A stretch of DNA of 64,000 nucleotides, taken from Candidatus Handelsmanbacteria bacterium. GTDB lineage: Bacteria; Latescibacterota; UBA2968; UBA8231. The number at the start of each line of letters is the position of its first letter. The stretch's first letter is position 1. Positions 23,326 to 31,934 of this stretch are shown here, piece by piece. Below the pieces are notes generated by a model. The model saw only the letters and a list, made by a program, of their open reading frames with translations, had not been told where the DNA came from and made no database searches. The stretch covers positions 79,717-143,716 of the forward strand of contig VGJS01000003.1 of the NCBI GenBank assembly GCA_016867395.1. Reading direction: 5' to 3'. The position numbers and the translations under genes were made by a program.

Positions 23326-23445
23326 CCCCTCCGACTTTTCCCAAAACGCGGACTTGGTGCCCTGCTCGCTCTGGCTCCGCTCTCCCCTCAACCCTACACA
23401 CATCCTTCCCTACCATACCACTGCCCAGGGAAAAGTCTCCAGGGT
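23326..23445 (-). repeat. Structured intergenic repeat, copy C (inverted)
   Basis: Lies in the 283-base gap between the divergent PhyH and sialidase-like genes. Its arms are a perfect 10-bp pair, GACTTTTCCC (23333-23342) and GGGAAAAGTC (23428-23437). The interior has GCCCTGCTCGCT and CTCTCCCCTCAACCCT, the reverse complement of the interior blocks in copy A. The arm sequence differs from copy A on both sides together, so pairing is kept. Confidence 0.7.
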
Positions 23446-23534
23446 ACTGCCCCTCGCCGCCTGTCGCTTAAGGCTGTTGACTCCCGCTTCGAGCTACCCC
23501 ATTATCAGCACCATCCCCACCCAGGGAGACCCCG

Positions 23535-24704
23535 ATGAAACTCCTCAGCGCCGAACGCTTCCGCACCCACGTCAAGGGCCGGCCCGTGATCAGCGGGTTT
23601 CTCAGCTACCTCGACGCCCGCGACCCCCACCTGATGCTCTGCACCGGGTACGAGGACTACTCCGCAGGGTACGACGCCTTTGAGTTGAGCCTCAGCAGGG
23701 ACAACGGCCACACCTGGACCCCGCCCCAGCCCTGGCTTCAGGGCCGGCCCGTCCCAGGGGGCCGCCTGCGCTACGCCGAGCCTGCCGCCCTCTTCGACGC
23801 GGACACCGGCAAGCTGATCGTGCTGGTAGACAAGAATCTCTACCCCGACGACAAACTCGACACCGACAGCACCATCAAACTCATCCACACCACCTACGAC
23901 CCGGTCGCTGGCACCTGAACCCCCCGCCAACGCCTCGACCTCACCCCTGGCCAATACCTGGCCATGAGCTTCTCCTTCCCCATCAAAACCAGCAAGGGCG
24001 CCCTGCTCTTCCCGGCCATGCGCCCCCTGCTCGACGACCAAGGCAAACCCATCCACTACCAGGACTGCTGGGCCACGGCAGACGAATCGCTGACCGTGAT
24101 CGGGGAATACGGGGCGGATGGGGAGTTGCGCTGGCAGGTGGGCAACCCCGTGCCGGTGGACCTCGAAAAAACCTCGCGCGGTCTCAACGAGAACACCCTG
24201 GCCGAGCTAAGTGACGGCCGCCTCGCCATGATCTGCCGGGGGGACAACAGCATCTACCCCGAGCGGCCCGGGTACAAGTGGCTCAGCTTCTCCGAGGACG
24301 GGGCCCGCACGTGGTCCGCCCCCGCACCCCTGCCCTGCGACAAGGGCGAGCCCCTCGAATCCAGCGCCACCGGCTCGGCCCTCTTCCGCTCGCCCCAGAC
24401 CAGCAAGCTCTACTGGCTGGGCAACCTGTGCATCCAGGGCGAGCGTCCCAAGGGCAACTACCCGCGCGTGCCCCTGGTCGTGGCCCAGGTGCAGGAGGAG
24501 CCCTTCGCCCTCATGCGGGACACCATCACCGTGGTGGGCCAGCGCCAATTCGGGGAGCCGTCCCAGGTGCAGATGTCCAACTTCCGCTTCTACGTGGACC
24601 GCCAGACCGGCGACCTGGTCGTGTACCTCACCCGCTACGCCGAACGCAGCGCCAAGGACTGGATGCTGGCTGACTACTATCGCTATCGGGTGCAGCTGAT
24701 CTAG
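23535..24704 (+). pseudogene. Sialidase-like (BNR/Asp-box) protein with an in-frame TGA
   Basis: A 389-codon gene of the exo-sialidase/BNR beta-propeller family. Two Asp-box repeats are visible: SLSRDNGHTWTPP near residue 55 and SFSEDGARTWSAP near residue 250. There is no signal peptide. Codon 128 is TGA (23916-23918), and the same frame is open and family-like on both sides (DPVAGT, stop, TPRQRLDLTPGQYLAM). Asp-box-type spacing suggests Trp here, so one base change from TGG is the simplest explanation. It could be a recent nonsense mutation or an assembly error. The true substrate need not be sialic acid. Confidence 0.8.
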
Positions 24705-24710
24705 GCGGCG

Positions 24711-24880
24711 GGGAAAGGACCCGGAGGACCTTTCCCGGGGAGTGGCTGGGAAGGGAAGTCCGCGGGAGGGTTGCGGGGAGAGCGGAGCCTCAACGCCCCA
24801 GTGTATGGGGCGTTGAGGGGGTAGGGCAACGGCGTAGGGCTAGCGAGCACGGTGGGAAGGACGCGCCTGGGGAAAGGCCG
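24711..24880 (+). repeat. Structured intergenic repeat, copy B with inserted hairpin
   Basis: Follows the sialidase-like gene by 7 bases. Arms CCTTTCCC (24729-24736) and GGGAAAGG (24870-24877) pair, and a second local GGGAAAGG occurs at 24711-24718. Interior blocks GGAGGGTTGCGGGGAGAGCG and GCGAGCACGG match copies A and C. A 29-base perfect hairpin (24789-24817) is inserted relative to the others. Confidence 0.65.
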
Positions 24881-24912
24881 CAATGGCATGCCACGCCCCA
24901 ACGTATGGGGCG
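24789..24912. repeat. Pair of CGCCCCA-TGGGGCG hairpins
   Basis: The first palindrome has 12-bp arms, CTCAACGCCCCA (24789-24800) and TGGGGCGTTGAG (24806-24817), around GTGTA. The second has 7-bp arms CGCCCCA (24894-24900) and TGGGGCG (24906-24912) around ACGTA. Both loops read RYGTA and the surrounding sequence (GGGGAAAGGCCGCAATGGCA and GGGGAACACCGGAATGGCAT) is partly duplicated in tandem. No ORF with protein-like content occupies 24705-24992. Confidence 0.6.
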
Positions 24913-24992
24913 CTGCGGGGGAGTGGCGGTGGGGAATGGCAGGAGTCCGTGCCTTGGGGAACACCGGAATGGCATCCCGGCCCGACCCCCCG

Positions 24993-25832
24993 CTAGTGCA
25001 TCACCAACCCGCCCGACACACTGAGCGACAGCCCCGTCAGCATCTCCGCGTCCGCCGAAGCCAAAAACGCCGCGGTACTGGCGATGTCGCCGGTGGTGGG
25101 CACCCGCCCCAGCGGGATGGACGCCGCCTTCTGCCGCACCATCTCCCGGTGGTACTCCTCCCCCTTCACCCCCTGCGGCGCCAGGATAGCGGCGATGTAC
25201 CCGGTGCGCTCGGTGTCCACCGTGTCCGGGCAGATGGCATTGACATTGATGCGGTGGGGGGCCAGCTCCAGGGCCAGGCTCTGGGTCAGGCCGATCACCG
25301 CGAACTTGGAGGCGCAATACGCGCCAAAGCGGGCCATGCCCACCTTGCCAGCGCTCGAGGAGAGGGTGATGATCTTCCCCCCTTTCCCCTGGCTGATCAT
25401 CTGGCGGGCCGCGGCCTTGCAGCAGAGGAAGGCTCCCTTGGCATTGATCCGCTGCACCAGATCCCACGCCTCCTCCTCCAGGTCCACGATGGGCACCCGG
25501 TCCTTGCCGGGCCGCGAACCGGCGTTGGCCACCAGGATGTCGAGGTGCCCGAAACGCTCCACCCCCCGCAACACCATCCCCTCCACCTGGGCGCCATCGC
25601 TGACGTCGGCCACCACAATCAGCGCCTGGCGGCCCAGCCCTTCGATCTCCCTGGCCAGCGAGGGCAGGCCCTGCCAGCCGCTGGGGTTGCCCGGATAGGG
25701 ATTCTCCGCCACGTCGTTGATCACCATGTCCGCCCCTTCTGCGGCCAGCCGCGCGGCAATGGCCCGGCCGATGCCCTTCTCCCCGCCGGCCCCGGTTACC
25801 AGCGCCACTTTTCCCTCCAGCTTGTACATCAC
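24993..25832 (-). CDS. Short-chain dehydrogenase/reductase
   Basis: A 279-aa classical SDR, cytoplasmic, NAD(P)-dependent. It has the cofactor motif VTGAGGEKGIGRAIA, LVANAGS for NNAG, and the catalytic Ser-Tyr-Lys in TLSSSAGK and YCASK. C-terminal PLGRVPTTGDIASTAAFLAS and GLSLSVSGG are typical of sugar-alcohol or 3-oxoacyl-type members. The gene ends next to the hairpin repeats and starts seven bases after the M30-like protease gene on the same strand. The substrate is unknown. Confidence 0.9.
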   Translation of the reverse strand: MMYKLEGKVALVTGAGGEKGIGRAIAARLAAEGADMVINDVAENPYPGNPSGWQGLPSLAREIEGLGRQALIVVADVSDGAQVEGMVLRGVERFGHLDILVANAGSRPGKDRVPIVDLEEEAWDLVQRINAKGAFLCCKAAARQMISQGKGGKIITLSSSAGKVGMARFGAYCASKFAVIGLTQSLALELAPHRINVNAICPDTVDTERTGYIAAILAPQGVKGEEYHREMVRQKAASIPLGRVPTTGDIASTAAFLASADAEMLTGLSLSVSGGLVMH

Positions 25833-25838
25833 TCCCTC

Positions 25839-27434
25839 CTATCTGATCAGACTCAGCCGCCGGCTCAGGCGCGCCTGGCCGGACTGCAATACTACCGTGT
25901 AGGTGCCGCTGCCCGTCGGTGCGCCGGCCTCGTCGCGGCCGTCCCAGGCCGCCAGGTGCGCCCCCGGCCCCAGTGGCCCAATGCGCAGGAGGCGCAGCCG
26001 CTGGCCCAGGCCATTGAATACCGCCAGTTCCATCTCGGCCGCTTCGGGCAGGACAAAGGGGATCTGGGCGCTGCCATTGAAGGGATTCGGGTAGGCCGCC
26101 CCCAGCGCCAGCGCCCCGGGCAGGGCAACCTCCTCCCGGACCAGGGTGGGGATGAAGAAATCCGCCGAGACCAGGTAGGACCGCCCCTGGGCCCCGATGC
26201 GGCCGGCGATCACCACCAGGCTGTCCACCCCCTCGGTCTCCAGGCTGCCCAGCCCCTGGGCGTCCAGTCCCACCTCCTGCACCGCGGCCCGGCCGCCCTG
26301 CCAGGCGCAGGCCCAGAACTGGAAGGGGCTGGCGGTGCTGATCTCAAGGGCGAGATTGCCCGCCACCGGCAGGGAGATGTACTGCGCCCCCCACCTGCCA
26401 CCCACCTGCCCTTCGATCTGGTCCAGGGGCAGATCCCGCAGCGGCTGCACCCGCGCCCGCCGGCCCTTGAGCGCCCGGTACCCGCGTTGGTCATCGGCGT
26501 TGTAGTTGCCCACCACCCACTCGCCCCAGGCGGAGGCGAAATCCCCCTCCACCCCCTGGCTCTCAAAGGCCGCGTCCACCCCAAAGGTGCCGTTGCCCGG
26601 TTCGGCCACCAACTGCCGGATGAACTCCCTGCCCTGGCGCTGGGCCAGGGAGGACATGAACAGATAGGTGCCCCCGTAGTGTTGGGGCTGCACGTCCAGG
26701 CTGGAAGCCGGCCAGAGCAGCCCCACCCCCGGGCTGCGCAGAAAGGCCGGCACCGCGTCCGCATCCGCCTCCGGGTACCCGGCCACCTCCTCGGCGAAAC
26801 CGGCCAGGCCCTCGTCCACCCAGGTGTCCTCGTCCTCGTCGTGGCCCCAGTGGATGAGGTGCTGGAACTCGTGGGCCAGGGTGCCCCGCGCCAGGTAGGG
26901 CTGCCCGACCAGGTAGACGGCGTCCAGGTAGAGGGTGTCGCGGCGGTACTCGGGCAGGGGCAATTCGGCCACTGCCGCGTCGAAGTATCCGACGAACCCC
27001 TCGTCGCCGGGGATGTCGAAGATCAGGATGAAGATGCGTGGGTCCCCGTCCACGTCGGCCGGCGCACCGAAGGTCTCCACCGCCAGGTCGTAGATCCCCC
27101 GCCCAGGATCGGCCGGGCTGCGCTCCTCAAAGAGCGCCCCCAGCGAATCCACCGCGGCCTGGGTCACCCCCCCGCCCTGCCCGGTCCACTGGCTGTCCTC
27201 GACGAAGATGTAGGAGTGCTCGCCCACCAGACGGCAGGTGGCCGGCACAAAGCGGAAGTCGAAGCTGGAGTAGAAATCGAGTTGGGTCCCCACCTCGATC
27301 TGGGTTGGTTGCTGGATGGGTTTGGCCACGGGCAGGGGACGGGGCAGGGACAGGCTCTTGAGGTGCGGGGTGGCGCAGCGGGGCTGGCCCCAGGCCGGCA
27401 GGGTCAGCAGCAGGCAGGCCAGCAGGGCTACCAC
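25839..27434 (-). CDS. Secreted M30-like zinc protease with C-terminal sorting domain
   Basis: About 531 aa. A GTG at 27434 overlapping the stop of the upstream gene gives a signal peptide MVALLACLLLTLPAWG. The open frame extends further but without protein-like sequence. The catalytic motif is LAHEFQHLIHWGHD (HEFQH at residues 188-192) with DEGLAGFAEE downstream as probable third ligand, as in hyicolysin-like (M30) peptidases. The last 90 residues, from LGAAYPNPFNGSAQIPF to RLSRRLSLIR, form an immunoglobulin-like FlgD/type A sorting domain of the kind recognised by type IX secretion. It is probably exported to the cell surface or medium. Confidence 0.85.
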   Translation of the reverse strand: MVALLACLLLTLPAWGQPRCATPHLKSLSLPRPLPVAKPIQQPTQIEVGTQLDFYSSFDFRFVPATCRLVGEHSYIFVEDSQWTGQGGGVTQAAVDSLGALFEERSPADPGRGIYDLAVETFGAPADVDGDPRIFILIFDIPGDEGFVGYFDAAVAELPLPEYRRDTLYLDAVYLVGQPYLARGTLAHEFQHLIHWGHDEDEDTWVDEGLAGFAEEVAGYPEADADAVPAFLRSPGVGLLWPASSLDVQPQHYGGTYLFMSSLAQRQGREFIRQLVAEPGNGTFGVDAAFESQGVEGDFASAWGEWVVGNYNADDQRGYRALKGRRARVQPLRDLPLDQIEGQVGGRWGAQYISLPVAGNLALEISTASPFQFWACAWQGGRAAVQEVGLDAQGLGSLETEGVDSLVVIAGRIGAQGRSYLVSADFFIPTLVREEVALPGALALGAAYPNPFNGSAQIPFVLPEAAEMELAVFNGLGQRLRLLRIGPLGPGAHLAAWDGRDEAGAPTGSGTYTVVLQSGQARLSRRLSLIR

Positions 27435-28033
27435 AGCGACCGGCTCAGGGCGATGCGGCCCCGCAAGGGGTCCATCTCCAACCCCACCGGCAGGGCGCCG
27501 GCCTCCTTCCCCCGGGCCAGGCGCGCGGCGTGGACAGCGGCGACCACCCGATTGATCACCACCAGCCCGGTGGTGTACAAGGCCTGGCGGCCGGCGCTGG
27601 CGCTGGTGTTGCGCAGGCGGCGATACTGCTGGCGCGACGCCTCGCTGTCCCATTCCCAGGCGTACTCGGGAGTGGCGGGGTAGGGTTGGGCCAGGGGCCC
27701 CTCGTCGTACAGGGCGTACTGGTCGTGCTGCAGCCGGCTATCATAAAAACCCAGGTCGTCGAAGAACTCAGCGCCCTTGCCCTGGGTCCGGGCCCCGGCG
27801 TGCTGGGCGGCATAGCTTTGGTAGTTTTCCCGCCGCACCCCTTCGAGGCCGCGCAGGCCCAGGTATCCAGCCCATAGCCCCACCTCGACGGCGGCAAAGC
27901 GCAGGCCGCCCCCCCCGGCGTAGTGCTGGCCCCAGCCGGGCACCAGCAGCGAACGCCAGAAAGCCTGGCGCGGGGACTGGGCCAGGGAAGCGGCCGGCAG
28001 GAGCAGGCAGAGGAGCAGGATGCGGCGCATCAT
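27428..28033 (-). CDS. DUF5683-like membrane-associated protein
   Basis: A 201-aa protein with an N-terminal signal segment (ILLLCLLLPAASLAQ) and the motif AFWRSLLVPGWGQHYAGG followed by a hydrophobic helix, the hallmark of DUF5683. A second hydrophobic stretch, TTGLVVINRVVAAVHAARLA, is near the C-terminus. It resembles the upstream gene at 28033 in architecture. Start and stop codons overlap those of its neighbours (TAATG), so it belongs to the envelope gene block. Function unknown; such proteins are common in FCB bacteria. Confidence 0.75.
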   Translation of the reverse strand: MMRRILLLCLLLPAASLAQSPRQAFWRSLLVPGWGQHYAGGGGLRFAAVEVGLWAGYLGLRGLEGVRRENYQSYAAQHAGARTQGKGAEFFDDLGFYDSRLQHDQYALYDEGPLAQPYPATPEYAWEWDSEASRQQYRRLRNTSASAGRQALYTTGLVVINRVVAAVHAARLARGKEAGALPVGLEMDPLRGRIALSRSLW

Positions 28034-28908
28034 TAATAGAAGGGTTTGTACGCCATCAGCATGGTCGGTCGCCGGCGCTCGGGGGGCAACACCAGGGCCA
28101 GGCGGGTCCGCTCCTCGACGGCGGCGGCCTTCTCCCCGTTGCGCAGGCGGGCAGCCCGGGCCGCGTCGATGGCGCTGAGGGCGTGGTTGACCAGCACCAA
28201 CCCCAGGATATTGCCGGCCCGCTTGAGGTAGCGGTTGCTGTCGTCGCGCTGCACCTCGTAGGCCAGGCGCTTCTGCGAGGAGAAACTCTCCACCGAATCG
28301 ATGTCGGTGGGCTGCACCGGGCTGCTGCTGCTGGTGCGCAGCACATCGTCCCAGCCGGCGATGTACTGGTTGTACTTGCCGATCAACTCGTAGTACTGCT
28401 GCACCTCGCGGCCGCTGCAGTCCCTGAGCCGGGCGCTGATGTCCCCGCCCTCGGCTACGAAGGAGCTACAGGGCAGGGCGTGGGTGATGGAGGAGAAACG
28501 CGAGGCCGTGGTCGAGCGGCGCCAATCCAGGTACGCTACTGGGTCCCAGCTCGCGTCCGCCACGTCCCGGAACTCCTTCTCAATATCGTCTCCCTTGCCC
28601 TTCCAACTGAGATACAGCCCCAGGGCCACGGCCTCCACCGCGGCAAAGCCGATGGCCCGCTTGGTGGCCCCGGCGTAGAACTCCCCGGCCCCCGGCAAGA
28701 GCGCCGAGAGCAAAAAGGCCCGGCGCGGCGACCTCTCCTCTGGCGGGCGCTTGGCGCTGACCCGGGTGGGCGCGGGGGTGTTCTTGGCCGCACCCAGGGC
28801 CGGCAAGGTCTGCAACACCGGGTTGGCCGGAGGCAACAGGCCCCCCTCGGCCCGGGCCTGGCTGACGAGCAGGGCGGCAAGCAGCGCCGCCATCGCGGTC
28901 CTGTGCAT
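28033..28908 (-). CDS. DUF5683-like membrane-associated protein, second copy
   Basis: About 291 aa. The ATG at 28908 has AGGAGGAT 7 nt upstream and begins a signal peptide MAALLAALLVSQARAEGG. After a linker comes RRAFLLSALLPGAGEFYAG, the DUF5683 motif, then a hydrophobic helix. A C-terminal hydrophobic ILGLVLVNHALSAIDAARAA parallels that in the downstream gene, so the pair probably arose by duplication. The middle, about residues 130-200, is extra. It sits between the MA-like surface protein and the M30-like protease. Role unknown. Confidence 0.75.
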   Translation of the reverse strand: MHRTAMAALLAALLVSQARAEGGLLPPANPVLQTLPALGAAKNTPAPTRVSAKRPPEERSPRRAFLLSALLPGAGEFYAGATKRAIGFAAVEAVALGLYLSWKGKGDDIEKEFRDVADASWDPVAYLDWRRSTTASRFSSITHALPCSSFVAEGGDISARLRDCSGREVQQYYELIGKYNQYIAGWDDVLRTSSSSPVQPTDIDSVESFSSQKRLAYEVQRDDSNRYLKRAGNILGLVLVNHALSAIDAARAARLRNGEKAAAVEERTRLALVLPPERRRPTMLMAYKPFY

Positions 28909-28922
28909 CGCTTTTATCCTCC

Positions 28923-31900
28923 TCACAGATAGCCGAACAACACGGTCAGGTAGAACTTCCACGGGCTCTTGCCCGCCACCTCGTCAATGCCGTAGGCCAG
29001 GTCGGCCTGCACCCGGGTGGGCATACTGTAATAAGAAAACAGATCCATTCGCAACTGGCCGCCCACGTCGCGCAGGGGCCCTTTGCGGCCGAACTCGGGG
29101 CTTTGCTCGCCCCAGTCCTTGTCCCAGGCTTTGCCCAGATCCCCGTACATCGCCCCGTAGAGCTTGTCGAAGTAGAGGTGCAGGAAGCGGCGGCGCAGGT
29201 CGGGAAATATGGGAAAGCGCAGGGTGGCCGTGCCCATCGCCGCCTTGCGGCCCTCGATGCTGTAGAAGGTGTAGCCCTTCATGTACTGGATGCCGCCCAG
29301 GTGGTAGTCGAAGAAACTGTTGACCCGCTCCTCGTCGTCCACCTCCCCGCTGGCGATCAGGCCCCCGTAGAAGCGCAGGCCCAGGGCGCTGCCCCAGGGC
29401 AGGGCCAAATGCTCGCGCCAGTCTAAGGTGAACTGGTTGTAGAAGAGGTGCAGGTAGTCCTCGTCGATGACGGTCACCCCTTCCTTGAAGCCTTTGATGA
29501 AGAAGTTGAACACCCGGTCGTAGCGGAGGTTGAGCTGCCGGCCCCGGGGGCTGATCTCCTGGTCGCGCCGCCGGGCCAGGGCCGCAAAGTGATAACTCAG
29601 TCCCAGGTCGAAACCCTGGAGGTAGGTGTAGCCAAAGGGCTTCTGCTTCACCCACTCCACCTGCTGGGGATCGAAGTAGCGGCTGGAGATACTGGCGTCG
29701 TAGCGGTCGTAGGTCAGGAAGAGGGCCAGTTCGCCGCGCCGGCCCAGGTTGCCCTTGAGCCCAAAATTGAGCTGGTTGAGGTTGAAGACCGTGCCGGTGG
29801 TGATGACGGAGCGGTCCTCGGTGGTGTCGGTGCGGGGGGACTGGCGGCGCTGGTGGTTGAACTCCAGAAAGGCGGTGGGCCGCCAGCCGCGGTATTCGTA
29901 CAGGGCAAAGAGGTCGCGGTCGCCGCTGGCCGGGGCGTACGCCATCCCGGCGAAGATGCTCTGTCGGCTGAGCACATCAGCCGAACTGAGATAGAGCCCG
30001 CTCTTGAAGCGCCCCTCGTCCATCAAGAGGCGCGGCTGTACCGAAGTCTTGAGGAAGTCGATGCCGTACGGCTGGGAGGGCAGGGGCGGCACCGGATCGA
30101 TGGCGGCCAGCGCCGGGGCCGGCGGCGGGCTGAGGGGAGCCCCCGGCTCCTCCTTCACCTGGCGGATCTGGTAGCCCCGCGCCCCGTACGCGGCAAAGGC
30201 CACCTCCCCGCCGGGGCCGCAGGTGGGCATCAGCGCCCCGCCTTTGACATTGGTCAGGGGGCGGAGGGCGCGGGTTTCGAGGTTGTAGGCATAAAGGTTG
30301 AAGATGCCGCTGAAATCAGAGGCGAAGACCAGCTCCTCCCCCCGCCACACCGGGTCGCGGTCCGTCCCCGCGGTGGCCACCAGCACCTCCACCTCGGCCC
30401 CTGGCAGGTCCACCCGCAGGCGGGCCAGGTCGCGCACCCCTTCCCGGCCGATGGAGAAGACCAGGTATTTGCCGTCCGGGGACCACCGGGGGGTGTAAAG
30501 CTGGGTGCCGTCGGCAAATTGGGTGAGCAGGCGGAATTCAGTGCCGTCGGCGCGCACCAGGCCCAGGTTGTTGTGGGTGCCGCGGTTCTGCACAAAGCTG
30601 ATCCACTGGCCGTCGGGGGAATAGGCCGGGTAAAGGGCGCGCAGGCCGCGGCTGAGCCGCTTGAGCCGGGGCGAGGGCCGCTCGTAATCGCTGACCAGCC
30701 CCGGCAGGCCCCACAGCACCTGCCCGACCAAGCCGCGCTTCTGCATCTCCAGATCGAACTGGTACAGGTCGGCCTGGCGCGAGCCGTATTGGTCGGCCCG
30801 GTCGTGGCGGACCAGCACCAGCTTCCGGCTGTCGGGCGACCAGCTGAAGGAGGAGGAAACCCCGGCGGCCACCACCTCCTCCTCGCCGGTCTTTAGGTCG
30901 CGCACCACCAGGGCGTGGGGCCCGAACTGCCGGTCCCGGGTGGACAGGTAGGCCAGGCGTTTGCCGTCCGGGGAGAAGGCGGGCCGCTGGTTGGAGAACC
31001 CTCGGTCCACCACCACCTCCCCCTCGCGCAGCGCCCCCAACCCCTGCACCTGGGCCTCGTACTGGGCCTTCAACTGTTGATGCCAGTCGCGGTGCAATGC
31101 CTCGGCGCTGATCCCCAGCACCTGGCGGATGGCGATGCCCAGTTCCAGGGCCCGCCAGCCCGAGGCGGCCCGGCACAACTGCGCCAGTTTGTCGTCCCCA
31201 TAGGTTTGGGCGATGTAGCGCACCAGGCCGAAGCCGTGGTCGTACACGTACTCGTTGCCAAAGCCGCACTTGCCAAATACCCCCATCTGGTCAAAGGAGA
31301 GCAGGGAGTCGCTCAACACGGCGGTGCGCAGGATCATGTCGCGGTGGGAGTCCCAGCGGTCGTGGCGCGCCCCTTCGGCCTGGTACTGGGCCACCCCCTC
31401 GGCGAACCACATGGGAATACTCACCGAGGTCACCGGGTACGAGGCCAGCACGTCGGGGTACCCCACCAGCACGTCGGGCCGGTTGCGCTCGCGCTGGTAC
31501 CCAAAGTACTGGAGGTACAGGGCCGGCACCCGCTGCGGGGCCTTGAGGGCCGCCCCCAGGGAGACGATATGGGTGAACTCGTGGGTGATGACATTGCGCA
31601 GCCAATCCGTGGCCCCACGCAGCTCGAAGTCGTGGTCCAGCGCCGTGGCCCAGATCTCGATGGTGTCGTGGTAGTAGTAGGCCGCCCCGTTGGCGTAGTC
31701 GTCGTAGTCCTTGAGGATGAGGCGCACCTTGTTGCCGGGCCGGTACCCGTACAATTTCGTGACCGGTCCGTACGCAGCCTCAGCGATGGCCGCGGCCCGC
31801 TGCGCCGCCCCCTCCAGGCCCTGGTGGTAGAACACCCGGAAGTGCTCCGACTCGATGACCTGCCAGTCCAGTTCGGGGTGGTTCTGGGCCAGAGCGGCCA

Positions 31901-31934
31901 GGGGGAGCCACAGGAGGACGACAAACGCCTTCAT
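28923..31934 (-). CDS. Peptidase-MA-like / TolB-like propeller / outer-membrane barrel fusion protein
   Basis: A 1003-aa exported protein. A signal peptide (FVVLLWLPLAALAQ) precedes a gluzincin-like domain with VITHEFTHIVSLG (HEFTH at residues 118-122) and MWFAEGVAQY as the probable third-ligand helix. Residues about 300-600 hold WD40/TolB-like repeats (FSPDGKRLAYLS, YSPDGQWISFVQ, WSPDGKYLVFS). The rest, about 640-1003, is a predicted beta-barrel ending in WKFYLTVLFGYL, with a terminal aromatic/aliphatic pattern suited to outer-membrane insertion. It may be a surface-anchored protease. The ATG overlaps the upstream stop (ATGA). Confidence 0.82.
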   Translation of the reverse strand: MKAFVVLLWLPLAALAQNHPELDWQVIESEHFRVFYHQGLEGAAQRAAAIAEAAYGPVTKLYGYRPGNKVRLILKDYDDYANGAAYYYHDTIEIWATALDHDFELRGATDWLRNVITHEFTHIVSLGAALKAPQRVPALYLQYFGYQRERNRPDVLVGYPDVLASYPVTSVSIPMWFAEGVAQYQAEGARHDRWDSHRDMILRTAVLSDSLLSFDQMGVFGKCGFGNEYVYDHGFGLVRYIAQTYGDDKLAQLCRAASGWRALELGIAIRQVLGISAEALHRDWHQQLKAQYEAQVQGLGALREGEVVVDRGFSNQRPAFSPDGKRLAYLSTRDRQFGPHALVVRDLKTGEEEVVAAGVSSSFSWSPDSRKLVLVRHDRADQYGSRQADLYQFDLEMQKRGLVGQVLWGLPGLVSDYERPSPRLKRLSRGLRALYPAYSPDGQWISFVQNRGTHNNLGLVRADGTEFRLLTQFADGTQLYTPRWSPDGKYLVFSIGREGVRDLARLRVDLPGAEVEVLVATAGTDRDPVWRGEELVFASDFSGIFNLYAYNLETRALRPLTNVKGGALMPTCGPGGEVAFAAYGARGYQIRQVKEEPGAPLSPPPAPALAAIDPVPPLPSQPYGIDFLKTSVQPRLLMDEGRFKSGLYLSSADVLSRQSIFAGMAYAPASGDRDLFALYEYRGWRPTAFLEFNHQRRQSPRTDTTEDRSVITTGTVFNLNQLNFGLKGNLGRRGELALFLTYDRYDASISSRYFDPQQVEWVKQKPFGYTYLQGFDLGLSYHFAALARRRDQEISPRGRQLNLRYDRVFNFFIKGFKEGVTVIDEDYLHLFYNQFTLDWREHLALPWGSALGLRFYGGLIASGEVDDEERVNSFFDYHLGGIQYMKGYTFYSIEGRKAAMGTATLRFPIFPDLRRRFLHLYFDKLYGAMYGDLGKAWDKDWGEQSPEFGRKGPLRDVGGQLRMDLFSYYSMPTRVQADLAYGIDEVAGKSPWKFYLTVLFGYL

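Noticed and set aside
23916..23918. TGA as selenocysteine or as reassigned sense codon.
   Set aside because: No Cys/Sec homology position, no SECIS-like hairpin seen, and TGA ends several clear genes here.
24705..24992. CRISPR array.
   Set aside because: Hairpins and repeats are irregular in length and spacing, and no cas genes are present.
24852..27683. A 943-codon plus-strand open frame.
   Set aside because: It is antisense to the SDR and M30-like genes, with low-complexity H/G/Q-rich composition and no domain.
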